Shown piece after piece: positions 56,195 through 64,000 of a stretch of DNA of 64,000 nt. Source of the stretch: Heliocybe sulcata (taxonomy: Eukaryota > Basidiomycota > Agaricomycetes > Gloeophyllales > Gloeophyllaceae); the NCBI GenBank assembly GCA_004369045.1, contig ML213508.1:852786-916785 (forward strand), in the 5' to 3' direction. A program made the translations under genes and the position numbers. The first letter of the stretch is position 1. Each line of letters starts with the position of its first letter. The notes beneath the pieces were generated by a model that was not told the DNA's origin, made no database searches, and was given only the letters and a program-made list of their open reading frames with translations.

Positions 56195-57323
56195 TTATAA
56201 CGCCGTGCCACGCTCGAAGCTCGCCCTGATCTCTGCAGTGTACTTGTCGTAGAACCGCGCAATCTTCTTGTTGAACACCCGGTTCCGCTCGTTGATGTAC
56301 GTGATGTCGCCCTCGTCCTCGTTCGCGCGCTTCCGAGAGAACTTGCGCTTCTTGTCGATACTGATGAATCATAGTTAGAAACACAAGTTGTCATTTAAGA
56401 GAATGGATAGGAAAGACGCACTCTCGGTTGAGCTTCTCAACGACCCGGTCAATGGCTTCCTCACTTGGCTTGTTGTCCGCGTAAAGCAAGGTGTTCGCAT
56501 CGCGATACAACATCTCTGCCGCACGTCGTTGTTCTTCGGTTGTTGGCACGAGCTGTACATTGTGATGCATTTTCGGTACCGACTGGTATAATATGAGGAA
56601 ACCCATAGTTACGTACCTCTGTCGAGGTCGACGACCCTTCGCCTTGCTTGACAAGCGTCCCTGGCGCAAGCCCGAGGGCAATTTCCTTCTGCCGATTATA
56701 CGCCTCAAGGTTGGGCTTGATGTAATCCAGATCTTTCTTGTACTTCCGTCTCGCAGCATGCGCATCATCTACACATCCACGCATAACTAACTCCGGACGA
56801 TACGACGGTAGAGAGGACACACCATGAAACTCGAAATCTGCCCGCCTCGCCTTCCTGGCCTTCTTCTTCTCCCACTCGTCATTCTCCTCAATCGTGTACT
56901 CCCAATTCTTCTGCCTTTCCACATCCTCGCCCCGCTCCTCCGCGTCCGCCTTCAGCCTAAGCGTCTCGGCAAGCTTGCGCTGTCTATCCAGCCGCGCTTG
57001 CTCCTTCGCGCCGAGCTTTTGTTTCTGGCTCTCTTCGACCAGAGATTGCCGGTTGGCCACCGCTGAAGAACGCTGTGCAAGGCTAGTCAGTATCGCACCG
57101 TACTTTACGCACGGAATTGGGATAGACGCACCATCTTGTTCCGAAGTTGCTCGAGCTTCGCCTGCCTCTCCTCTACAGTCAGCTTCTTCCCTTCCGCGCT
57201 CGAGCTCGCGGCTGCGTCCTGCTCCGCCGCCTCAACCTGCGCGTCGGTCATCTTTTCAGTGAACACCTCTGCTGCTTCCGCAACATTCGAGACAGTGTGG
57301 GCGACTTTGTTTGCGATATCCAT
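56195..57323 (-). CDS. syf2: SYF2, pre-mRNA splicing factor
   Basis: About five exons from ATG 57323 ([20 protein letters not shown]). Pieces in order: [81 protein letters not shown] and, in the last exon, [20 protein letters not shown] then [20 protein letters not shown]. The end ASFERGTAL is the highly conserved Syf2 C-terminus. Syf2 is a helical protein of the NineTeen complex that joins the active spliceosome and helps hold the U2/U6-substrate core. Length (about 280 residues) is normal for a fungal Syf2. Confidence 0.93.
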
Positions 57324-57691
57324 GGCCAGCGGTGGTCTTGGCTACAAGCAAGGAGACGATGATGTACAGAGTCGCGGTGGACTCCGCGGTGGACTGGAGC
57401 CACGACTCCGATGCATGTGGCGGTGCACCCACCCATGAATGTCACACGCCACAAATGCCACAAATCTCCCTGTGTTGGCTGAATATATGCAACTGCAGTC
57501 CAATGTTCGACTTGTGATTGCAGTCGCTGCGCAAGACTACTCCGCAACATACGTAAGAAATACCGAGGCTTGATACAAATCTATCTAGTATTACAACACT
57601 ATCTGAAGGAGCTAGGGTATAGGTGTACAACGTTTCGGATTGCAGAGTCCCTGGAATTAACGCCGAATAATACGGTAGAAAGCCTCCTGAA
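57324..57691. other. Spacer between syf2 and upf3
   Basis: Promoter of syf2 and 3' flank of upf3, both on the minus strand. No gene seen. Confidence 0.4.
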
Positions 57692-59226
57692 CTAAGCTCC
57701 ACCTCGCCCACGTCCCCTTCCCCTGCCCCTCCCTCTGTACCCACCCCTCGCAGGACCCGGAGCTGGCGCTCCGTCACCAGGCGCACCAGCACTACCCTCG
57801 GCTGCAGGTACAGGCGCAGGCCGCATCAAAATGCCCCTCGGCGCCGCGCCCTCCCTCGGCAGAATCACAGGTTGCGCAGCATTAGACGACAGCTGCGCGC
57901 TCTCGTCCTTTGCGTCAATGGCAGTCGTAGGAGTCACAGGGGTGGCAGGTGCACCGGGCGTACGAGCGCGTACACCTGCCCCGCTCAGCGCTGCCTGTAG
58001 CTGGCGCGATCCGAGGCCGAGGACGGGGCGCCTGCGTTGCGCTCCGGACGATGACGAGACGGGTGCGGGTGCAGCGGGCTGCGCAGAGGTGGCCGGAGCG
58101 GGATCTTCGTCGATGCGCGCTGGGGTAACGGGAGTCGCAGTTGGAGTGGAGGGACGGGGTTCATGCTTTGCGCGTTGTGCCTTGGGAGCGGATGGGGGCT
58201 GCTTCGCCGGCTTGGCAGGCTTAGGAGGGGACTTCGGGTGGGCCTGTGCTTGTGCCTTCTTCCCAGCTTTCTTACCAATAGAAGCAGATGCCGGGGCTTG
58301 TGCGGGAGCGGGCGCAGGCGTAGTAGATGCAGGGGCCTTCTTCTTGCCGTCGTCTTTCTTCTGGATGACCTTGGGGACGACGGGGTCCTCTTTCTTCTGC
58401 GCAGCCTTGTCTTTCTCGGCTTTGAGGGCTTCGAGAAGGGGGGTTGTCTTCGGCAGAGGGACAGGCTGGGTTGATGCGACTGCACAGGAACATCAGTAAC
58501 AGGAGACTTAAATTAGGGGGAGGAGAAGCCACTTACTGAGTGTCTCTAGTAATGTCTCGTTGTCGGTCGTCTTGCTCGGACCAGCTTTGAGGGAGTCCAG
58601 GAAGGATATATAGTCCTCGTCTGTAACGCATGTACTCAGCATACATCCTTTTGCGCCGGAAAACGGATTAACAGACCTTGTTCAATAGTTCCTTGCCTAG
58701 CGTCCGCCTTCTTCTTCTCAGTAGGGACCTTTTGATAAGGTGCGAACTCGACGATTGCTTGCGTTTCGTTTCCTTTCGAGGCATGTCAGAAGACGCTCGA
58801 TCTTCGGACCATGTCTCTAACCTGCTTTGTCTCTGAACAGATGCCCGTCATACTCTCGGCTGAAGACAGCAAGATGCTCTTCCGTCTTGAACGCGATGTA
58901 TGCGCGCGCGGGTATATTCTCCTTGTTCAGCCTGACTCAACAAGTCCATCCATTACATTCCATCGCAGCACCACACAGCATCAAGCGATGACTGACCGTT
59001 TCGTGAGCTTGCCAGGGTAGAACACCTTCCAGGATGCAGTCTCCGGCGTGACCCACTGCTCGACGCTCTGCCAGAAGACTTCCTCAGGCAGGTTCGCGGG
59101 CAGCCGCCGAACGACCGTCTTCACCCGTGCACTGCTTGAGTTGCGAGAGGTCAATGGGTCCCTCTCCTTCCTGGACCTGTGAGATCTCTTCAGGGGGTCT
59201 GGTTTATCGGCTGTGATAGAAGGCAT
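57692..59226 (-). CDS. upf3: UPF3, nonsense-mediated mRNA decay factor (Smg4/UPF3 domain)
   Basis: Starts at ATG 59226 (MPSITADKPDPLKRSHRSRK). The Smg4/UPF3 RNP-like domain is clear: RVKTVVRRLPANLPEEVFW and TASWKVFYPGKL, then, across short introns, NIPARAYIAFKTEEHL, ETQAIVEFAPYQKVP and DEDYISFLDSL. The long C-terminal half is Lys/Ala/Pro-rich and disordered, with EDPVVPKVIQKKDDGKKK, PPPKPAKPAK-like repeats and a terminal Arg-Gly run (GGYRGRGRGRGRGRGG). Upf3 shuttles between nucleus and cytoplasm, binds Upf2 and links it to the exon-junction or terminating ribosome complex. The RG tail, typical of RNA-binding proteins, is an addition to the core family plan. Confidence 0.92.
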
Positions 59227-60202
59227 AGGGTATGTATGATGTGCTTGGAAGGCGCGATGTAGAAGCAAGGTAAAGTGATGATTCCAGCAAGATTCCACCG
59301 CCACAACTGCGCGCCCGTGGGAGAATGCGTGGGAACGGGCCTACTTATAGCATATAAAGTATCGCAAATTTCATTTCTTCACGCCTTCGTCTAGCTTCGT
59401 CTGCTGAACTCCTGCTTGGTTCTAGTTGGTTCTGCATGTAGCCCGCTTATGCTGTTAAGCGCTTTACTAAGATCTCGTTGAGGTGTAAATTGGTGAGTGG
59501 AGTCGTCGATTTCATCGCTTTTGCGGTTCGATATTTTCCGTTCGATATTTTCCATGATGAGACCAAATTCACAAAGATCAAGCTCAACAGTCTTACGGGC
59601 ACTCGCTCGCTTGGGGACTCATTCTGCAATCCTGACTACTTTATTGCCATCTTCAAATTGTCTGTGCATTTATGGGACGAGAGACTAATACTCCATCACA
59701 TTTTAGACGGCAATCTTGCGCGATCCAACCGTGCCTCTAGAGGGGTCTTATATAGTTCAGAGCACTCTACAGGTGTGTTTTCTCCGCGACCAACAGCTTT
59801 CTTTTCGTTGTTCTCTCCGCATCCCTGTCCTTCGATTCCCTGTATTAAGAGCGCTCGGTGTGCAATAAACCTTTCGTCCGTCCACCATCCGTATGTGAGC
59901 GGGACATTCCCTCCACTCTAAGCGGTCGCGTTATTTACCGACCGTGTCTTTCGTCTCGTGGCACCGTCCTGGGTCTACTGTCATGCTTGTCGTACTCGCC
60001 ATTAAGTTGCAACATTGGAACATATATCATGGCCTTACATTTGTTTCTGGCGAACCATTCCAACCTAGTACTCACCCGTACACGTAGCCAATCATCGTTG
60101 ACTTCCTCCACATTGGTCGCGATATAATCCTTTCCGACAGCTATCTGCCACAAGCTAATCCGGCGCTATCATCACAGTTCCCAAGCCAATGCCTGACAGT
60201 CT
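59227..60202. other. Divergent promoter region
   Basis: Nearly 1 kb between the divergent upf3 and ppx1 genes. The open frames here are short and lack domains; presumed promoters and leaders. Confidence 0.4.
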
Positions 60203-61705
60203 ATGACCGTACTGGCACCAAGTGCAAGCATTTGTATCCGTTCTACAGTACCAGCTATAGTGAACCGGGGCCGCCGGGTATCGTCTATTTTACCGAGTTT
60301 GAGGGCATTGTGGCCGCGTTTGCCAAGGTTTCCGCCTCCCAGATTTACGCTTGGAAGTCATCGGAGCGTATCAAATCTAAGCGCCAGAAGCATCTCTAGC
60401 TCAACTTCAATGGCCAACCCCAGCCTGTCTGCTTTCCTTGCCACTACAAAGGAGCAATACTTGTCCGCAGTACGAGATGGTACCGCTAGTGAATGGGTAG
60501 TAGTGATGGGTAATGAGGCAGGAGGTATGGGGCGTCTTGAACAGCCAAGTGCAAAGCTAATTGTCGACTTCTCAGATCTCGACAGCCTAGCCAGCTCATT
60601 CGGCTACGCACGCTTCCACTCGGTCACTCGGGACACTCAGAAAGTCGTGGCCTTGAGCCAGACACCGAGGACAGATCTCCATCTACGAGCTGAAAACATC
60701 TATGCCCTCGAACAATCCCGCATCGACCATTCCTGTAAAGAACTGCTTTGCATCGACGACATCCCTCAAACACAATCCAAGCGATTCCCTTCAACCCAGT
60801 TCGCCCTAGTCGACCACAACCGCATCCTCCCCCGCTACACCGAAAACAACCCCGACGCGAGGGTAATCGCGATCGTCGACCACCACGAAGACGAGGGGCA
60901 CCACAAGGACACCGCCGACCCGCGGATAGTCGCCGTACCCACCGGGAGCTGCACATCTCTAGTGGCCAAGCTTTTCAAAGAGAAATGCCCTGACCGCATG
61001 ACACCCGAGCTGGCTGGGCTCCTCCTCTCGGGCATCCTGATTGATACGAGCGGGCTGAAGCCAGGAGGCAAAGCAGAGCTAGCGGATCGCGAGGCGGCTG
61101 CGTTTCTGGTACCCATCGCCGCACAATCGCGTGACCAATCATTCGTGAGAATGGCGCATGCAGAAGATGAGGGACCGATGCTGGATATCGCCAGTTTGAC
61201 GAATATACTGCAGGAGAAGAAGGGGTCGATATCCCATTTGAGCACATACGACCTACTCCGCCGGGATTACAAGGAGTACTCCCTGACGCCTCACTGGTCA
61301 TCTTCCGGCTCGATCCTCGTTGGTCTCGCGACCGTCCCCAAGGGCCTGAAGTCCTGGATCCCAGGGGACGAAGAATTCTGGTCACAGGCGGAGAAGTGGA
61401 TGGACGAAAGATGTCTGACGGTCCTCGGCATCCTGACGACGTTCCGCAGCAGGAAGGGCAAGCACAAGCGAGAGATTCTGTTCATCATCCGGGAAGGTGA
61501 CGGGAAGGACGAGCTTGCTAGTCGGCTGTGGAAGGGGCTTGAAGAAAGCGAGGAGCTGAGGGTCAAGAAGAAGAAGCTTGAGAAGTATGAGTCAAAGCGG
61601 ACGGACCAAGATGAGAGCAGGAAGAGGGTTTATAAGCAGGGTAATGCGAGTGCTACGCGGAAAGCTATAGCTCCTCTTGTCAAACGCATTATTGAAGAAA
61701 CTTAG
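60203..61705 (+). CDS. ppx1: Exopolyphosphatase (PPX1-type, DHH/DHHA2 family)
   Basis: The frame from 60203 to 61705 has no stop, but 60525-60575 (51 nt, GTATGG...TTCTCAG with a CTAAT branch-like site) looks like an in-frame intron. Removing it joins GNEAG to DLDS, giving the family motif GNEAGDLDSLASS with the metal-binding DxD. Further motifs are ALVDHNRI and AIVDHHED (DHH), then PTGSCTSLVAKLF and LLLSGILIDTSGLKP, with a DHHA2-like C-terminal part (LTPHWSSSGSILVGLATVPK). The family removes terminal phosphate from inorganic polyphosphate; prune-type relatives also cleave other phosphates. The 69-residue extension before the internal Met at 60410 has no acidic residue and many Arg/Ser, resembling a mitochondrial presequence, so two starts may give two locations. 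Confidence 0.88.
   Translation: MTVLAPSASICIRSTVPAIVNRGRRVSSILPSLRALWPRLPRFPPPRFTLGSHRSVSNLSARSISSSTSMANPSLSAFLATTKEQYLSAVRDGTASEWVVVMGNEAGGMGRLEQPSAKLIVDFSDLDSLASSFGYARFHSVTRDTQKVVALSQTPRTDLHLRAENIYALEQSRIDHSCKELLCIDDIPQTQSKRFPSTQFALVDHNRILPRYTENNPDARVIAIVDHHEDEGHHKDTADPRIVAVPTGSCTSLVAKLFKEKCPDRMTPELAGLLLSGILIDTSGLKPGGKAELADREAAAFLVPIAAQSRDQSFVRMAHAEDEGPMLDIASLTNILQEKKGSISHLSTYDLLRRDYKEYSLTPHWSSSGSILVGLATVPKGLKSWIPGDEEFWSQAEKWMDERCLTVLGILTTFRSRKGKHKREILFIIREGDGKDELASRLWKGLEESEELRVKKKKLEKYESKRTDQDESRKRVYKQGNASATRKAIAPLVKRIIEET
60525..60575 (+). other. ppx1: In-frame 51-nt intron inside ppx1
   Basis: Bounded by GTATGG and TTCTCAG, with CTAAT about 17 bases before the acceptor. Without stops and a multiple of three, it hides inside the open frame, but its translation interrupts the DxD motif. 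Splicing restores GNEAGDLDS. Confidence 0.75.
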
Positions 61706-62888
61706 ATCCATAGGACTTTGGACAGGACATGTACTGCGGTTCGAAGTTGTATGAATAGGAATTATGAGACGGTTTGCTTCGTCATCTACTATCCTATACA
61801 GCTTCCTTCGCCCTTTTCACCTAACCTACGACATGCACGGCCGCCTTTGATCTTGTCTGGTCTGTCGAGACTCGGCCGACGAAGTAACACTCGCGGCTCG
61901 ACAGAATGTCCGTGGTCAGCTTACGACGACTGTTGGAACGTGCTGGCGACTATCTCACAGGTGGCATCGTCAGAATGTCCACCGGCTCCGCGTTTATAAT
62001 GGGAGAATGGTGTCGACCAGATATGAGAATATGCAATGCGTGTATTTGCACGACGCAACGGAGAAGGAGCTCCTGATATATGCGAATTACGCCTCTTACA
62101 GCCTGTATTTATATTATGACTAGAACGTACCGTTTGTGCAAAATACCTAGGACTGCATCATGTCAGATAAGCTCGTACTACTGAGCCGATGGTAGTATGA
62201 CGCTGATCCTTAGATTACGCACCAGCTTTCCCGTTGCTGTGTTGCCTCAGCGACAATATGTTCAAAGCGACCTACATATCTTCCCTAGTGAACTCACGGT
62301 GCAGAAGTCCCAGAACCTCTAAATCGCAATCAAGGTCTGGGCTGGTCTGGATGGACTTACTGATCGTTGGCATGAGAGCAATAGCACCCATGTCGAGACA
62401 CAGCGATCATATAAACAGCTCCGTCATATTGGATCCTATCTTTTGAGGGAATGAATGTTAGTAAGAGGACAGGTCTGCGAAGATTTCTTAATGTTCTCCG
62501 CACCAATATTATAAACGACGGAGATGATGCATATGTCCTAGGAGAATCCTGAGTTGCACATGACGGCTCCGACAGTTGGGTACCAGACGACGGAACAAGC
62601 GAGACTCACCGTTCCGGGTGAGTCTGACTCTAGGTATGTATGGGACACACTCATTTTGCGGGGTGTTGGGCTCTGAGTAATGTCAGAGCAGGCCTGTGAA
62701 GGACACAGGCATATACTTAGCGAAAAGTCCGAGATAAGAGTCTTCGATTGACCAGACCGAAGGCACGACTCACGTTCAGCGGCGACAGGAAGCAATGTAA
62801 AGACACCGCGGGGGCATAAAAGCCTCAACATGGCGCCTCTACTGCTTCGACACCAGTCTCAATCTTGAGGGTCGTTCGAGCATCAGAG
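61706..62888. other. Intergenic region
   Basis: No gene supported. A CATAAAAG box at 62815-62822 lies about 70 bases before the start of the small secreted protein gene. An open frame on the minus strand at 62538-62831 shows no domain. Confidence 0.4.
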
Positions 62889-63310
62889 ATGTTTAAGAGA
62901 CTCATCGTCACCATCCTGCTGGGAACACTTGCCGTGCTTTCGTCTGCGGCACCTACGTACGCAGTTCTATTAGATCCAGGACGTCATGAGGATGGCTAAC
63001 ATCATTATTAATATGATCAGACATAATGACGACTCTATGGTCATCAAGGGTTCGCTCGTTACTAGAGATCACGCTATGTAAATTCAATCAACGCCTTAGA
63101 GAATGACCTGATCCTGACTTACCTGATTATAGGATAATGAAGCGCGATGGCCCCACAGCGGACATGATGGGTGGCAGTGGCGGGTGCGGGAATGGTTGCA
63201 ACAATGGATGTGGTGACGGATGTGACAACGGATGCGGGGACGGATGCGGCGATGGTTGCGGGGACGGTTGCGGTGATGGCTGCGGCGACGGGTGCAACAA
63301 CGATTGCTGA
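62889..63310 (+). CDS. Small secreted Cys-Gly-Asp-Gly repeat protein
   Basis: Three exons are read: 62889-62959, about 63021-63077 and 63132-63310, joined across GT-AG introns (GTACGC...GATCAG and GTAAAT...ATTATAG) in compatible phases. The product is about 101 residues: a signal peptide ([20 protein letters not shown]), a pro-region of about 27 residues ending in MKR (a Kex2-type dibasic site), then [13 protein letters not shown]. Ten tetrapeptides of the form C-G/N-D/N-G follow, plus a final Cys directly before the stop. The mature part would have 11 evenly spaced cysteines, 4 residues apart. I know no named family with this pattern. Candidates are a metal-binding peptide, a disulfide-rich surface or effector peptide, or a processed peptide; none is proven. 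A TATA-like box precedes it. Confidence 0.65.
63191..63307 (+). repeat. 12-bp coding tandem repeat (TGC GGN GAY GGN)
   Basis: Ten imperfect copies of a 12-base unit encode the C-G-D-G repeats. Third-codon positions vary among copies while the encoded residues hold, which argues for selection on the protein rather than a fresh microsatellite. Confidence 0.75.
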
Positions 63311-63882
63311 AATGTCTGCAGAGAGATTGTTCAAACGCGGCTTCAGTCTGGGCTGATCGTTTAACGTCTTGTAATGCTGACCCACCAAACCCAGTGCATC
63401 GTGCCTGCGAGTTAGTCTATCGGGACACTGATATCAGGATCCGATTCGAATAGCTGCACAATGGTATCACGAGGATCATCTCAGAGGGTTTCAAGTCTGA
63501 GCTTAAGCACTTACTAGTACTCGCCGCGCCAAATTGTCCATCAATCACGCGTAACGAATCGTCAAACCCCTGTGGGCGTATGCGGGGATGCTAGTATTTC
63601 CACTGCAGGTTAACTTTTCCGATGCGGTTTCTCCTTCTTTTTCTGATAGGATAGTAAGGCATGAGGAACTTCATCAATCTGGGAAACAACACCCGAAAAT
63701 GTTGAACATTGAAGGAGGTACTAGCTCGTCACACTCCCTATGCGTGATAGTAGGACGAGCAGGGGCAGGAGCGACCTACTCACGTCGAAGTCACTCTCTA
63801 CCAGAGGCCGAAGAGATCCCCAGACAAACCATCAGCTTGACCTTCCTCCGTAGCTCAGGAGGAATGCAAACCCCGAGATCGC
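63311..63882. other. Intergenic region
   Basis: No supported gene; open frames lack domains and splice context. Confidence 0.4.
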
Positions 63883-64000
63883 ATGGCGCCTGGTAGTGCA
63901 TCAGCTGCGATGATCAGGGAGGCTTCTCCCGCCGCTGAAGACCGTGCTGTGGAAGCTAAACAACCAGCTATTAACGGTTTCGATTCCATGTTACCTGATA
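63883..64000 (+). CDS. Possible 5' end of a gene running off the window
   Basis: From ATG 63883 a frame is open to the window end, with a coding-like Ala/Glu/Pro-rich composition (MAPGSASAAMIREASPAAED). A second Met is at position 10. There is no domain and only 39 codons, so this is tentative. Confidence 0.3.
   Translation, partial: MAPGSASAAMIREASPAAEDRAVEAKQPAINGFDSMLPD

Noticed and set aside
57831-58499. Plus-strand frame of 222 codons opposite upf3
   Set aside because: Antisense of the Ala/Pro/Lys-rich tail; composition (Gly/Cys/Ala) is the mirror of that tail.
63119-63388. Val/Ala/Thr-rich frames on both strands over the 12-bp repeat
   Set aside because: Any frame of a 12-bp repeat stays open. 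Only the Cys-Gly-Asp-Gly frame has a signal-peptide exon upstream with compatible splice phases and a stop directly after the last Cys.
1-64000. CRISPR arrays, rRNA, tRNA genes, transposon ends and LTRs
   Set aside because: None was seen on reading both strands; CRISPR would not be expected in a fungal nuclear genome. A tRNA scan could still find a gene missed by eye.

Overview
This is a 64-kb piece of a filamentous basidiomycete (Agaricomycetes-type) nuclear genome. Genes are compact and mostly split by many 45-60 nt GT-AG introns. Families typical of mushroom-forming fungi are present: F-box proteins with an N-terminal coiled coil, a BTB protein with the usual short last exon, Kre9/Knh1-like GPI proteins and Dal5-type MFS permeases. 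There is one assembly gap (Ns at 30925-31589). I recognised no transposon, rRNA, tRNA or CRISPR array.

Layout. 1-2.7 kb: no supported gene. 2.7-10.4 kb: two paralogous single-pass membrane proteins enclose two paralogous F-box genes. 11.4-13.5 kb: Dal5-like MFS transporter. 13.9-14.9 kb: Knh1-like GPI protein. 15.4-40.5 kb: eight paralogous NYN-domain genes (here NYN-1 to NYN-8), six leftward and two rightward, with the replicative helicase gene mcm4 between NYN-6 and NYN-7. 40.8-41.8 kb: F-box-like protein. 42.4-43.9 kb: MoaB/Mog (CinA-like) domain protein, divergent from orc3 (44.2-47.0 kb). 47.8-48.8 kb: second Knh1-like protein. 49.5-50.6 kb: BTB protein. 51.2-53.8 kb: second MFS transporter. 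54.6-55.9 kb: membrane protein with PPxY tail motifs. 56.2-59.2 kb: syf2 (splicing) and upf3 (nonsense-mediated decay). 60.2-61.7 kb: ppx1-type exopolyphosphatase. 62.9-63.3 kb: a tiny secreted protein made of Cys-Gly-Asp-Gly repeats. A possible gene start runs off the right end.

The outstanding feature is the NYN array. Each gene has the same three-exon plan. A roughly 40-nt first exon encodes the first beta strand and half of the catalytic D-x-E-N motif. A phase-1 intron splits that motif, and a second phase-1 intron precedes the strand leading to the S-G-D-x-D-F motif. The NYN (PIN-like RNase) fold is followed by a long, fast-changing Ala/Ser/Pro/Thr-rich linker and a C-terminal winged-helix-like module ending in W-H, which resembles the NYN plus LOTUS/OST-HTH arrangement of RNA regulators. 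Copies at both ends of the array have lost catalytic residues but keep open frames. A relic of the mcm4 5' end lies between NYN-5 and NYN-6, so the array seems to have grown by tandem duplication of a head-to-head NYN/mcm4 pair. Function (RNA turnover, defence against elements, or self/non-self) is not shown by the sequence.

Two replication-licensing genes (mcm4, orc3) lie 9 kb apart and share a GACGCGTC site just upstream of the start. All gene models come from hand reading of splice signals, so exon edges are predictions.
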